Shown here: piece by piece, positions 17,830 through 27,190 of the stretch
Numbering within the stretch: position 1 is the stretch's first letter
How the letters are laid out: each line of letters opens with the position of its first letter
Origin: CALXOD01 sp964402715
Lineage (GTDB): Bacteria > Verrucomicrobiota > Lentisphaeria > Victivallales > Victivallaceae
Length of the DNA stretch: 64,000 bases
Direction: 5' to 3'
NCBI GenBank assembly: GCA_964402715.1
Contig: CAYODJ010000009.1
Span: 8,569-72,568 of the forward strand
Notes under the pieces: model-generated
The model's input: the letters and a program-made list of their open reading frames with translations, nothing else
Database searches by the model: none
Told to the model about the DNA's origin: nothing
Position numbers and translations under genes: made by a program

Positions 17830-18897
17830 TTAATCTTTCGTGCCCTTGCAGCGCGTTGCAACATACTCCGTCGCCAGCACGGCCACCAGCCCCGCGACCG
17901 CAAGCAACACCGCGAGGCAGAACGAGCCGCCGTACCCGTCCGGCGCCACGTTGCGCACAATCAACGGAGTAATCTCCGCACCGGCCGTCTCGTACTGCTG
18001 CAATTGCGCCGCGTCAACCGGTAGATGCAACGTCACCAACGCCGATTCGGTCTTGACGGAGACCGCGACCGTCTGCTGCCACGGCCATAGACGAGGCATG
18101 GCTCCGACCATGAATCCAATCAACGCCGCCACGGTCACGTCGCGATATCTCGCGAAAAGACAATTCAGCAGGTGCGCAAACAATCCCGCGCCGACCACGG
18201 CTCCCGACCCCATCCAAAAGAGCAAATGCAGATTGGCGAGTGTCATGCGTCCGGTGACCAGATCGCCCACCGCGCTCCATACATACTGATACTGCCCGAA
18301 CACCAACAGCAGGAACGAGCCGGAAATCCCCGGCAGAATCATGGCGCAGACGCAGATCGCGCCGCAGCAAAATGAAACATACCAGACGTTGGGGGTGCTG
18401 ACAGGCACCAACGTAATCAGCACAAACGCCACGACAGCGGCTATCGCCATGGCAGCGATTTGTCCAGCCCCCCACTTTTTCACATTGCGGAACACCGAAA
18501 CAATCGACGCGGCAATAAGTCCAAAAAAGAAAGCGAATGTCATTGTCGTGTGCCGTGAAAGCAGATAGAGAATCAGTCTGGAGGCTCCTGCGAAAGCCAC
18601 TGCAACGCCAACCGCAAGCGCCAACAGGAAACGCCAAGGCAGCGTCTCGTAAAGTTCACGAAAACGGCCATGCAGTAACAGACGCAACGTCGCAACGGAC
18701 GCGATCGTGCGAATGGAGTCAACCAGTTCCTCGAATATCCCGAGGATAAACGCCATGGTACCCCCGGAAACTCCGGGTATCACATTGGCAACCCCCATGG
18801 CGAATCCTGCGAAAACGATACGACAATACCCTGCGAAACTACGTTGTTTTGGCGATACGTCCATCATAACGACAGCACTTTCTCCCGTGCGCGACAT
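17830..18897 (-). CDS. DUF368-family transporter (undecaprenyl-phosphate translocase family, PopT-like)
   Basis: Polytopic membrane protein with about 8-10 segments. The hallmark is the inverted pair of re-entrant motifs MGVANVIPGVSGGTMAFILG near the N-terminus and MILPGISGSFLLLVFGQYQY in the second half. DUF368 proteins have been reported to recycle undecaprenyl phosphate across the inner membrane. That suits this genome's wall and lipid-carrier genes (uppS, murB-ddl). Start uncertain: ATG at 18897 chosen, but ATG at 18867, behind GGGAG, or TTG at 18918 are possible. Gap to lgt is 42 bases, so they may share a transcript. Confidence 0.88.
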   Translation of the reverse strand: MSRTGESAVVMMDVSPKQRSFAGYCRIVFAGFAMGVANVIPGVSGGTMAFILGIFEELVDSIRTIASVATLRLLLHGRFRELYETLPWRFLLALAVGVAVAFAGASRLILYLLSRHTTMTFAFFFGLIAASIVSVFRNVKKWGAGQIAAMAIAAVVAFVLITLVPVSTPNVWYVSFCCGAICVCAMILPGISGSFLLLVFGQYQYVWSAVGDLVTGRMTLANLHLLFWMGSGAVVGAGLFAHLLNCLFARYRDVTVAALIGFMVGAMPRLWPWQQTVAVSVKTESALVTLHLPVDAAQLQQYETAGAEITPLIVRNVAPDGYGGSFCLAVLLAVAGLVAVLATEYVATRCKGTKD

Positions 18898-19003
18898 GTC
18901 AAAGTTACCGTCGGCCAATATACCGCCGCTTGTCCCATTTTTCGCCCGCCTGAAAATTTTTTAAATGGATTTTTCCCAAAAGCAATCTACATTAAGCGGC
19001 GGA

Positions 19004-19077
19004 AACCCCGTGGTGTAATGGTAGCACAAGTGGTTTTGGTCCACTTAGCTCAGGTTCGAGTCCTGGCGGGGTTGCCA
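19004..19077 (+). tRNA. tRNA-Gln (anticodon TTG)
   Basis: The acceptor stem AACCCCG (19004-19010) pairs with CGGGGTT (19067-19073), followed by discriminator G and an encoded CCA. The anticodon loop TTTTGGT between AGTGG and CCACT puts TTG at positions 34-36. The T arm contains GGTTCGAGTCC. A second glutamine tRNA with anticodon CTG is at 28.4 kb. Confidence 0.97.
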
Positions 19078-19182
19078 GTTTCGGCGATCATCGGTACATG
19101 GCGCTCCGGAGTATTCGCCGAGAATGAATCCGCCGCCCGCCGACGGATTCAATCGGGGAGGCAAAATTCTTTCGAAACAGAT

Positions 19183-19211
19183 TTGACATTATCGCCTTTT
19201 TGCAGCATATT
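19183..19211 (+). promoter_or_regulatory. Predicted acpP promoter
   Basis: TTGACA (19183-19188), 17-base spacer, CATATT (19206-19211). Leader of about 105 bases to acpP. Confidence 0.5.
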
Positions 19212-19322
19212 ACCGTAGTTGGGTGTGGAGGCAGTTTTGCCGTGCCGCATATACAGTCACGGACAAGGTAATGATGCGGAAGACAATGATTCTGCTAAAA
19301 AGTCAATCGAAGGGGAAAAAAC

Positions 19323-19562
19323 ATGTCTGCTGTTGCTGAAAAAGTCAAAAAGATTGTCATTGAGCAGCTCGGAGTCCAGGAAGATCAGGTTACCGACGAT
19401 GCGAAGTTCATTGAGGACCTTGGCGCCGATTCGCTCGATCAGGTTGAACTGGTCATGGCGCTCGAGGAGGAATTCGGTTCCGATATTCCCGATGAGGATG
19501 CTGAAAAACTGACCACCGTCGGCGAGGCTATCAAATACATCGAAAGCAAGAGTCAGGAATGA
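19323..19562 (+). CDS. acpP: Acyl carrier protein
   Basis: Carries growing acyl chains on a 4'-phosphopantetheine arm during fatty-acid synthesis. The 79-residue acidic four-helix protein has the attachment motif GADSLDQVELVMALEEEF, with Ser37 as the modified residue. AAGGGG precedes the ATG. fabF follows after 116 bases, the common acpP-fabF pairing; fabD and fabG are not in the window. Confidence 0.97.
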   Translation: MSAVAEKVKKIVIEQLGVQEDQVTDDAKFIEDLGADSLDQVELVMALEEEFGSDIPDEDAEKLTTVGEAIKYIESKSQE

Positions 19563-19678
19563 TTGCGTTTCTGTTTTGATGCAGGGTTCGTGCAATTAAG
19601 ATGTTCTGAGGGGTCACTTCGTGTACGGCGTGGCTCCTTATTTTTGGCACCGGAAGGGGACGGGAAGGAGAATCTTGC

Positions 19679-20935
19679 ATGAGATCCAGACGAGTTGTTG
19701 TTACCGGCACCGGCATTATCTCCTGCGTTGGCAATGATTCCGCCAAGTTCTGGGAGGCGCTGGTTAACGGCCGCTGCGGCATAGGCAGGGTAACCCATTT
19801 TGACTCAAGCGAGTTCCGCACTCAAATCGCCGGCGAAGTCAAGGATTTCGACATTACTCGGTACCTGAACCCGAAAGAGGCCAAACGACTGGATCCTTTC
19901 TGTCAGTTTGCCATCGCTGCTGCGGACGAGGCGTTGCGGAACGCAGGGCTGCCCGCCAATTTCGGCGACAGCTCAATCGATCCCAACAGGGTCGGCGTGC
20001 TGGTGTCGAGCGGCATCGGCGGACTGCAGACCATGAGCGAACAAGATCGCGTCCTTGCCGAACGCGGACCGTCCAAGGTGTCCCCTTTGCTTATCCCGAT
20101 GATGATCGGAGACCTCGCGTCCGGCAACATTTCCATGCGCACCGGCGCCAAAGGCCCCAATCTCGGCATTGTCACCGCATGCGCCACCAGTTGCAATTCC
20201 ATTGGCGAAGCCTACTGGATGATTCTGCGTGACGACGCCGACATTATGATTACGGGAGGTGCGGAGTCCACAATCATCCCGCTAGGATTTGCAGGGTTCT
20301 GTGCGATGAAAGCCATGAGTCAGCGAAATGACGATCCGTTGCACGCAAGCAGACCGTTCGACATGAACCGTGACGGATTCGTTATGAGCGAAGGTGCCGG
20401 CATTCTGGTGCTAGAGGAACTTGAGCATGCCAAAAGGCGTGGAGCCGACATCATCGCTGAGCTCATAGGGTACGGAGCCACCGGAGATGCGTATCACATA
20501 ACCTCCCCGCACCCCGAGGGGGACGGAGCGGCCAGAGCCATCGGCATGGCGCTGCGTCATGCGGAGATCAATCCTGCGGATGTGGATTACATCAACGCGC
20601 ACGGAACCAGCACCCAGCTGAACGATAAATATGAAACCATGGCCATCAAAGCCGCATTCGGGGATCATGCCTACGACGTGTCCGTCAGCAGCACCAAGGG
20701 GACAACCGGGCACAGCCTCGGAGCCGCAGGTGCGCTTGAATCCACGGCATGCATGTTCGCAATCAGGGACGGCGTGATACCTCCGACAATCAACTACGAG
20801 AATCCGGATCCTGACTGTGATCTCGACATCACGCCAAACATCGCGCGGGAAAAGAAAGTCGATATAGCGCTTAACATCAATCTTGGATTCGGCGGTCACA
20901 ATGCGGTCACGGTTTTCCGCCGTTTTCAAAAGTGA
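19679..20935 (+). CDS. fabF: Beta-ketoacyl-ACP synthase II
   Basis: Condenses malonyl-ACP with acyl-ACP in chain elongation. The thiolase fold shows the nucleophile Cys168 in VTACATSCNSIGEAYW and the two catalytic histidines in INAHGTSTQLND and GTTGHSLGAAGALEST. C-terminal NLGFGGHNAVTVFRRF is typical of KAS II. AAGGAG lies before the ATG. 418 residues, normal length. Confidence 0.97.
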   Translation: MRSRRVVVTGTGIISCVGNDSAKFWEALVNGRCGIGRVTHFDSSEFRTQIAGEVKDFDITRYLNPKEAKRLDPFCQFAIAAADEALRNAGLPANFGDSSIDPNRVGVLVSSGIGGLQTMSEQDRVLAERGPSKVSPLLIPMMIGDLASGNISMRTGAKGPNLGIVTACATSCNSIGEAYWMILRDDADIMITGGAESTIIPLGFAGFCAMKAMSQRNDDPLHASRPFDMNRDGFVMSEGAGILVLEELEHAKRRGADIIAELIGYGATGDAYHITSPHPEGDGAARAIGMALRHAEINPADVDYINAHGTSTQLNDKYETMAIKAAFGDHAYDVSVSSTKGTTGHSLGAAGALESTACMFAIRDGVIPPTINYENPDPDCDLDITPNIAREKKVDIALNINLGFGGHNAVTVFRRFQK

Positions 20936-21094
20936 TATCCGCCCACCCGAGCTTCCTCTCATTCGCTTCATCCGGTTTTCGGGCGCTGCCCGTCATGGTC
21001 TCGCCCTGATGACAACTCAGAAATACGGAAATGCCGCAACCTGAGTCGCCGCCGCTGACGGTGATTAAATGAATATAAATTCCACCGGGGATGT
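20936..21094. other. Intergenic stretch after fabF
   Basis: Part of a 313-base gap between fabF and the LysM lipoprotein gene. No gene or clear terminator seen in this part; the right half holds the promoter listed separately. Confidence 0.5.
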
Positions 21095-21123
21095 TTGAAT
21101 GTCCGGAATTGAACGCTTATATT
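21095..21123 (+). promoter_or_regulatory. Predicted promoter of the LysM lipoprotein operon
   Basis: TTGAAT (21095-21100), 17-base spacer, TATATT (21118-21123), giving a leader of about 120 bases. Confidence 0.55.
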
Positions 21124-21248
21124 AGTGCGGTTAGTCGGCGATGGGTTTGCGGTCACGGAGGTTGAACCGCAGCGATCTGGCCGACAAGCGCCGAGGACAT
21201 GTGCGGCATTTACCGGTAATGCGCGAGTAATTTTAAGGAGAATGACAG

Positions 21249-21812
21249 ATGAAAACAATTTATGGCATGCTTGGATGCTCCATTCTGACTGTCGCTCTGG
21301 CCGGTTGCGGCCCAGAACTGGCGCAGACGCCGCTCGGGGAAAAGGAACAGGCATGGCAGTCCTCCATCAAGACGAGCTATCCGTCGTGGAAGCCGCCGCA
21401 GGCCGCTCCGCCTGCGATTCGTAACAATATGTCCAAAGATTTCGAAGATGATGCGTCCGAGGGTGCCGCTTCTCAAACTGAACCGACGGTGGATGATACG
21501 CAGTCCGCTGCCGACACGTCGAATATCCCGACAGCCGCCGAGGATGCAGTTGATACCGGCAACAGCACGGATTCCGGTTCGGCGGCAGGTCTGAAACCGG
21601 ACGCGGACAGTGCCGATGAGACGGCGACGGAAGCATCCGGATCGGATCAGATTTACACGGTTCAAAAGGGTGACAGTCTTTCATTAATCGCCAAAAAGTT
21701 CTACAAAGATGGCCGCAAATACTATTTGATTATGAAGGCCAATCAGGATACTCTCAACGGAAAACCTGACCAGCTGAGTCCGGGCATGAAATTGAAAATT
21801 CCGTCGCTTTGA
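21249..21812 (+). CDS. LysM-domain lipoprotein
   Basis: The 187-residue protein has a lipoprotein signal with lipobox ALAGC (Cys20), a long disordered acidic Ala/Asp/Ser/Thr linker (about 25-135) and one C-terminal LysM domain (YTVQKGDSLSLIAKKFY ... LSPGMKLKIP). LysM binds N-acetylglucosamine chains, so this probably tethers a membrane to peptidoglycan. There is no catalytic domain. AAGGAG precedes the ATG. The linker is long enough to span the periplasm. The phoH gene follows after 61 bases. Confidence 0.85.
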   Translation: MKTIYGMLGCSILTVALAGCGPELAQTPLGEKEQAWQSSIKTSYPSWKPPQAAPPAIRNNMSKDFEDDASEGAASQTEPTVDDTQSAADTSNIPTAAEDAVDTGNSTDSGSAAGLKPDADSADETATEASGSDQIYTVQKGDSLSLIAKKFYKDGRKYYLIMKANQDTLNGKPDQLSPGMKLKIPSL

Positions 21813-21873
21813 GCACTGCTCTCAATGACAGCCGGCTCTGATCCGCCTTGTCATGAGAATGATTCTCTAGGTT

Positions 21874-22830
21874 ATGGAAGAGCGCTTCTATTTCGATAAC
21901 GGAGCGGTTCTGAACGCCGTCTGTGCCGGAAACGCGATCCACAATCTTCGACTGGTTCAGTCTGCTTTTCATGTGGCCGCAACGACGCATAGCGGATGCG
22001 TTAAAATCGCGGGAGATTCCGCGGACGTGCCCCGCGCCGTCCGTTTCCTTAAGGAAGCCTCCACGTTCTATGAAAAGCACGATTGCCGGATGGATCAGCA
22101 GGATTTTGAGCTCCTGCTCCGTTGCTGCCGCAGCGAGAGGATCCATGATATCCATGAGTTGTGGGACGAACGAATCACCGTCAGCCCGAAAAAGCGGCAG
22201 GTGCTGCCCCGTTCACGACACCAGCTGGAATATATACGAGCCATCCGACAGCACGATATTGTTTTCGGCATAGGACCGGCCGGCACAGGGAAAACATATC
22301 TGGCGATGGCCTTGGCGGTCTCTTCCTTCCTGCAGGGGGAATGCAGCCGAATCATACTTACCCGTCCGGCGCGCGAATCGGGAGAAAACCTTGGCTTTTT
22401 GCCGGGCGATCTGAAAGACAAAGTCATGCCGTATCTGCGACCGCTCTACGACGCGCTATATGACATGCTCTCACTGGAAGAGGCTTCCGTGCTCATCGAA
22501 AAGGGAGCCATTGAAGTCGCCCCGTTGGCTTTCATGCGCGGGAGAACACTAGGCAACGCTTTCATCATTTTAGATGAGGCTCAGAACACCACCCCTGAAC
22601 AGATGCTGATGTTTTTGACCAGAATCGGGTTCCGATCCAAATGCGTCGTGACGGGGGATCCCACTCAAACTGATCTGCCCCGCAGTGAAGAATCCGGTCT
22701 GCGGCAGGCGGAACGCACGTTGGCGAGCATGGATGAAATAGCTTTTTGCCGGTTCGATACCGGCGATGTGGTGCGACATGCTCTGCTGGGGAAAATTATC
22801 GACGCTTTTGTGCAGGGAAACCATGTTTAA
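21874..22830 (+). CDS. phoH: PhoH-family ATPase
   Basis: Predicted P-loop ATPase/RNA helicase-like protein, 318 residues. Walker A is GIGPAGTGKTYLAMALAV (near 133-150) and Walker B is AFIILDEAQNTTPEQM (near 228). KCVVTGDPTQTDLP is the family's sensor-like motif. It is the first gene of the conserved trio phoH-pgpH-ybeY, whose third member acts on rRNA; that context suggests a role in RNA metabolism. The stop overlaps the pgpH start by 8 bases. Confidence 0.93.
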   Translation: MEERFYFDNGAVLNAVCAGNAIHNLRLVQSAFHVAATTHSGCVKIAGDSADVPRAVRFLKEASTFYEKHDCRMDQQDFELLLRCCRSERIHDIHELWDERITVSPKKRQVLPRSRHQLEYIRAIRQHDIVFGIGPAGTGKTYLAMALAVSSFLQGECSRIILTRPARESGENLGFLPGDLKDKVMPYLRPLYDALYDMLSLEEASVLIEKGAIEVAPLAFMRGRTLGNAFIILDEAQNTTPEQMLMFLTRIGFRSKCVVTGDPTQTDLPRSEESGLRQAERTLASMDEIAFCRFDTGDVVRHALLGKIIDAFVQGNHV

Positions 22831-25216
22831 CGGGCTTATTGCAGTTCTGAAGCATTTCAAGACTCGGCGGGTCATTGAGTGGCATCACTTGACCAGGACA
22901 ACCCGGCGACGCAATGATCAGTCAGGCCATTCCACCGTGGCAAAATTTTCCGCTGTGTTGGGAATCTTCATTTTTATCCTGTGCTGGGGAGTCTGCTCCC
23001 TGTTGCTGACATTGTCGAGTTCCAATCAACAGGCCATAGAAAAACTGGTTCTCGGACAGAGAGCACCCCGGACGATCAACACTGAATTTGACTTCACCTA
23101 TGAAGATCGAAACGCAACCGAGCAGGCAAGACAGGAAGCGGCAAAGCGAGAACCTCTCTTCTATCATATTTCAGAATCTGCGAACGAGAAGATACAGCAA
23201 AACTTCAGAGATTTCTTCAACACTGTCTCGTCTCGTGTCAACTCCAATGCAGCGGACACTCAACGGCAGAATTACAACGGCAGCACAGCCGACAGCCTTG
23301 CCGCCGGTTTAGATCCGACAGCGCTGAAAGTTCTTTACCAATGCTTCAGCAATCCCGCAGCCTACGGCAATTTTAAAAACGAATTGGATATCCTGCTGCT
23401 CGGTGGTTTTCTGAGCACCTCCGACAAAGCAATGCTTCAACGGAATCAGAAGATTCGCATCATAGATCCGCAACACAGGGAAAGGCTTGCCCACGTCGCT
23501 TATGAGCAGCCAAGTGACATGGATGTCGCCAATCTGCTGGCGGACGCTGCGCTGAAATTCTGCCCTCTGAATCAGGATCGCGGCAATCTCAAAAAGAGTT
23601 TCGTGGAAACATTCAAAATCTTGCTGGAGGTTTCCGGCAATCTCACATTTGATTCACGGCGTACGGAAGAAGGCCGCGTCAGCGCCGCAAAAAAGGTGCT
23701 GCCCGTCTCTGCGGAAATCCCTAAGCACCATCCGATCATTCGCAAGGGAGAACTGGTTGACGAAGCACTGCTGGAACGACTGACTCTCTACGAACGCAGC
23801 AGTGAATCACGGGCAATAGATCGCGGGAACTGGCATCACCTGGTTTTCAACATATTCTGGAGTTTCGCATTGGTGACACTGGCCGCTTTCTATCTGTACC
23901 ACATCCATCCTGAGATAGTGCGCAGCAGTCAAAACCTCTGCATTGTCGCCTCGGTGGTGATTGCCGCCCTTGTTCTCAATTACATCGGCATCGAACTGTT
24001 CAAGATGCTGTCCAGTGAGAGCCGCACTCTGCCGCCGACTCTAGTCATCGATGCAGTGCCGTTAGCGCTCGTCGCCGTGCTCATGGCTACATTCCTGGGA
24101 TTTCGGGCGGCGTTGTGCACCGGATTTTTTGTCGCCTCCATCACCGCACTCATGCTTGATCTTTCATTTGAATTTGCACTGAAAGGCTTCGTGATCTGTT
24201 CCCTGACCGCATTGGCGGTGCGTTCCACCACGAATTACCGGGCCTTTTTCCTGCGTACAATTTTCTCGGTTTTTCCATTGATATGGCTGTTGAACGGCAA
24301 TGTCTTCGGAACCGCCCCCGATTGGCAGACCACCAGCCGCCTGGCTCTGCAATCCGGTTCTCTGGCGCTGAGCAACGCCTTGATTACCGCCATTCTGGCG
24401 CTGCTGCTGATTTTCGCATATGAACTGCTGTTCAACGTCACCACCAACATGTCCCTGATGGTGCTCTGCGACTATAATCACCCGTTGCTGGAACGCATGA
24501 AACGGGAAGCGCCCGGAACGTTTTTCCACAGTCTTATGGTGGCGACCTTGGCGGAAGATGCCGCACGAGCCATACATGCCAACTATCTGCGGGCAAAAGT
24601 GGGAGCTTTGTTTCACGATATCGGAAAACTGTCCAACTCGCAATACTTCACAGAGAACAATCAAAGCATGGCGAACCGCCATACCGAGTTGACACCGCAG
24701 ATGAGCAGCATGATCATTCGAAACCACGTTCAAGAAGGATTGAAACTGGCTCGTCAGTACAAGCTCAATAAAATCGTCCTCGACGCCATTGAACAACATC
24801 ATGGCAACGACTTGGTTCATTATTTTTTCAGACGCGCCATGGATAACAGCCGTGAAACCGGTGATGAAATAACCGAGTCTCAGTTCCGCTATCAGGGGAG
24901 TCCTCCTCGAAGCAAAGAAATCGCCATTATCAGTCTGGCGGACGCATGCGAAGCCGCCAGCCGCTCTTTAGACAAACCGTCCGCATCCCGCATCGAAGCA
25001 CTCGTCAATGCGATTTTCCAGAAACGCTTCCGTGACGGCCAGTTGATTCACGCCGACATGACGCTGGGAGAACTGGAAAAGGTCCGGCAAAGCTTTATTA
25101 ACAATCTGATCAATATGAGACACGGCAGAGTAGCCTACCAGAAAGACAACAATCAAAGTGAAAGCGATTTATTCTTGGACTCCCCGCAGGACGATAGCCG
25201 CACCGGCAAACATTAA
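22823..25216 (+). CDS. pgpH: 7TM-HD membrane phosphodiesterase (PgpH/YqfF type)
   Basis: Family members hydrolyse cyclic di-AMP. I start at the ATG at 22823 behind AGGGAAACC, overlapping phoH. After a first membrane helix (about residues 38-65) comes a large extracytoplasmic 7TMR-HDED domain (about 70-340), then seven membrane segments (about 350-560), then a cytoplasmic HD domain with HSLMVATLAEDAAR (His near 568) and GALFHDIGKL (near 597), followed by QHHGNDLVHYFF. 797 residues. No diadenylate cyclase is in the window, so the substrate is inferred from the family. Confidence 0.93.
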   Translation: MFNGLIAVLKHFKTRRVIEWHHLTRTTRRRNDQSGHSTVAKFSAVLGIFIFILCWGVCSLLLTLSSSNQQAIEKLVLGQRAPRTINTEFDFTYEDRNATEQARQEAAKREPLFYHISESANEKIQQNFRDFFNTVSSRVNSNAADTQRQNYNGSTADSLAAGLDPTALKVLYQCFSNPAAYGNFKNELDILLLGGFLSTSDKAMLQRNQKIRIIDPQHRERLAHVAYEQPSDMDVANLLADAALKFCPLNQDRGNLKKSFVETFKILLEVSGNLTFDSRRTEEGRVSAAKKVLPVSAEIPKHHPIIRKGELVDEALLERLTLYERSSESRAIDRGNWHHLVFNIFWSFALVTLAAFYLYHIHPEIVRSSQNLCIVASVVIAALVLNYIGIELFKMLSSESRTLPPTLVIDAVPLALVAVLMATFLGFRAALCTGFFVASITALMLDLSFEFALKGFVICSLTALAVRSTTNYRAFFLRTIFSVFPLIWLLNGNVFGTAPDWQTTSRLALQSGSLALSNALITAILALLLIFAYELLFNVTTNMSLMVLCDYNHPLLERMKREAPGTFFHSLMVATLAEDAARAIHANYLRAKVGALFHDIGKLSNSQYFTENNQSMANRHTELTPQMSSMIIRNHVQEGLKLARQYKLNKIVLDAIEQHHGNDLVHYFFRRAMDNSRETGDEITESQFRYQGSPPRSKEIAIISLADACEAASRSLDKPSASRIEALVNAIFQKRFRDGQLIHADMTLGELEKVRQSFINNLINMRHGRVAYQKDNNQSESDLFLDSPQDDSRTGKH

Positions 25217-25226
25217 TCGGAAATTG

Positions 25227-25652
25227 ATGAATCGTCTACTGCGGCGTTCTGCGGAATTGTCCGGCCTGCCGGTGGACGCCGAATGGCGCGCGGAAATCAG
25301 GTTCGTCAACGACCGCGACATGGCACATGTCAATGAGGAATATCTGGGACACAGGGGAACAACGGATGTAATCACCTTCAGCTATTTTGATGACCCTGAT
25401 TCGCTTTTCCCCGGAGACACCGCCGTGGAGCTGCTGATCTGCGTAGACACGGCCTTCAGGGAAGGCATGCGACGAAAAAATGCCACCTTCGCCGGCGAAC
25501 TGACCCTTTACATCGTTCATGGATTCCTGCATGCCGCCGGGGAAAACGACCTGTCTAAAGACGACCGTCAACGGATGCGGCGACGCGAAAGAACCGTCAT
25601 GTCTCGTCTGCGCAGCGAATTCGACCTGAATCAGGTGTTCGGTTTCCAATGA
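25227..25652 (+). CDS. ybeY: Endoribonuclease YbeY (rRNA maturation factor)
   Basis: Zinc-dependent RNase that helps mature the 16S rRNA 3' end. The metal site is HGFLHAAGENDLSKDDRQRM; the usual HGxLHLxGYDH appears here as a variant with Glu-Asn-Asp in place of Tyr-Asp-His, so the third His ligand is replaced. TTDVITFSYFDDP is the other conserved block. I start at the ATG at 25227 (GGAAA upstream). An upstream in-frame GTG (25158), overlapping pgpH, would add the segment PANINRKL, which resembles the family's usual N-terminus, so the true start may be there. Third gene of phoH-pgpH-ybeY. Confidence 0.88.
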   Translation: MNRLLRRSAELSGLPVDAEWRAEIRFVNDRDMAHVNEEYLGHRGTTDVITFSYFDDPDSLFPGDTAVELLICVDTAFREGMRRKNATFAGELTLYIVHGFLHAAGENDLSKDDRQRMRRRERTVMSRLRSEFDLNQVFGFQ

Positions 25653-25760
25653 CGCGATGCCGCCGCTGATGTACGGCTTTCACCGCGACACATATCATAT
25701 ATATGCACGGAGACACGAACCCTGTCGTCTGAGAAAAATGCCCCATCGGACGGCAACGGA

Positions 25761-25793
25761 GAGAAGCCGACGGATGATGAAAGTCGACTTCTC
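25761..25793. terminator. Possible bidirectional terminator hairpin
   Basis: GAGAAGCCGAC (25761-25771) and GTCGACTTCTC (25783-25793) pair at 10 of 11 positions between the convergent ybeY and pgk genes. There is no strong T-run. Confidence 0.35.
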
Positions 25794-25838
25794 CCCATGT
25801 GAGACATTCCACCGCCGACATCGACGGTCGAGCATGCT

Positions 25839-27092
25839 TTATTTGTCACTCAGGGCAACCACTCCAGGCAGTTCTTTCCCCTCGAGAAATTCAAGCGACG
25901 CGCCGCCGCCGGTGGATATATGGCTCATTTTATCCGCCAAACCGGACTTGTTCACCGCAGCGACAGAATCACCACCCCCGATTATGGAAGTACCGCCTCC
26001 GCTGCTGATGTCCGCAACCGCTTTGCATATTCCCATAGTGCCGTCGGCGAATTTAGCCATCTCAAAGCATCCCATCGGACCGTTCCAAACGACCGTTTTG
26101 GCTCCTCCTATCGCTTTCGCATACAGAGATGTCGTCTTCGGTCCGATGTCCAGCGCCATCCAGCCGGAGGGAATCTCATCCCCGACGATTTGCGTGCGAG
26201 CGTCCGCATCGAATTTGTCAGCCGCAACATTGTCGATCGGCAGCAGCAGGTTGACTCCACGTTTTTTTGCCATGCCGATCATGTCACGGGTATATTCCAA
26301 CTGATCCGTCTCGCACAGCGACGCCCCGACCTCATGACCTTGCGCCTTTAAAAAGGTGTAGGCCATTCCGCCTCCGATAATCAGCGTATCGACCTTGCCG
26401 ATGAGATTTCTCACCACTGCAAGCTTGTCGGAGACTTTTGCCCCTCCCAGGATAGCCACAAAGGGACGCACAGGATGTTCAAGCGCACTGCCGAGATATT
26501 CAATCTCCTTCTCCAGCAGAAAACCCGCAACGCTCTCCTTCACATACTTGCAGACGACCGCAGTGGACGCATGGGCGCGGTGCGCACTGCCAAAAGCATC
26601 ATTGCAGAAAATGTCGCCGTAAGAAGCGAGCTTCTTCGCCAACTGCGCCTGTCGCTCCTTCATGTCCGTTTTCTTGGCGGCATATTCGGCATCCGTCATG
26701 CCGTCCGCTCTTTTGACCTTGCCTTCCTCCTCCTTGTAAAAGCGAGTGTTCTCCAACATCAGGACATCGCCCTGCTTAAGCGCCGACACAGCGGCATCCG
26801 CAGTCGCACAATCCGGGGCGAAAGACACCTGACGACCCAATAACTTCGCCAGATAATCCGCCACCGGCTTCAAACTGAAATCAGCCTCGTAACCTTTTCC
26901 GGAAGGACGGCCAAGATGACTCATAAGCACCAGACTCGCACCATGATCCAACACATACCGTATGGTCGGCAACGCGCCGCGGATCCGCGTATCATCTTTA
27001 ATCTGTCCATTTTTAATCGGCACGTTGAAATCAACGCGCATGACAACGCGCTTACCCTGCAAATCCACATCGCGAACAGTTTTCTTATTCAT
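25839..27092 (-). CDS. pgk: Phosphoglycerate kinase
   Basis: Glycolytic transfer of phosphate from 1,3-bisphosphoglycerate to ADP. The N-terminal signature KRVVMRVDFNVPIKNG, LVLMSHLGRPSGKG, VLMLENTRFYKEEEGK and DAFGSAHRAHAST bind the substrate; the nucleotide site is in LGGAKVSDKLAVV and VVWNGPMGCFEMAKF near the C-terminus. 417 residues, normal. It follows gap by about 98 bases on the same strand and is probably cotranscribed from the gap promoter. Confidence 0.97.
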   Translation of the reverse strand: MNKKTVRDVDLQGKRVVMRVDFNVPIKNGQIKDDTRIRGALPTIRYVLDHGASLVLMSHLGRPSGKGYEADFSLKPVADYLAKLLGRQVSFAPDCATADAAVSALKQGDVLMLENTRFYKEEEGKVKRADGMTDAEYAAKKTDMKERQAQLAKKLASYGDIFCNDAFGSAHRAHASTAVVCKYVKESVAGFLLEKEIEYLGSALEHPVRPFVAILGGAKVSDKLAVVRNLIGKVDTLIIGGGMAYTFLKAQGHEVGASLCETDQLEYTRDMIGMAKKRGVNLLLPIDNVAADKFDADARTQIVGDEIPSGWMALDIGPKTTSLYAKAIGGAKTVVWNGPMGCFEMAKFADGTMGICKAVADISSGGGTSIIGGGDSVAAVNKSGLADKMSHISTGGGASLEFLEGKELPGVVALSDK

Positions 27093-27190
27093 GCGCTTGA
27101 ACTCCTAAACCAATCTGTTGCGTCTTTAAGCAAAATAAACGGGGCGAGCGGCGAGCCGCCCTCCCCATCGCGACCGGTTTTCTCCGAAAA

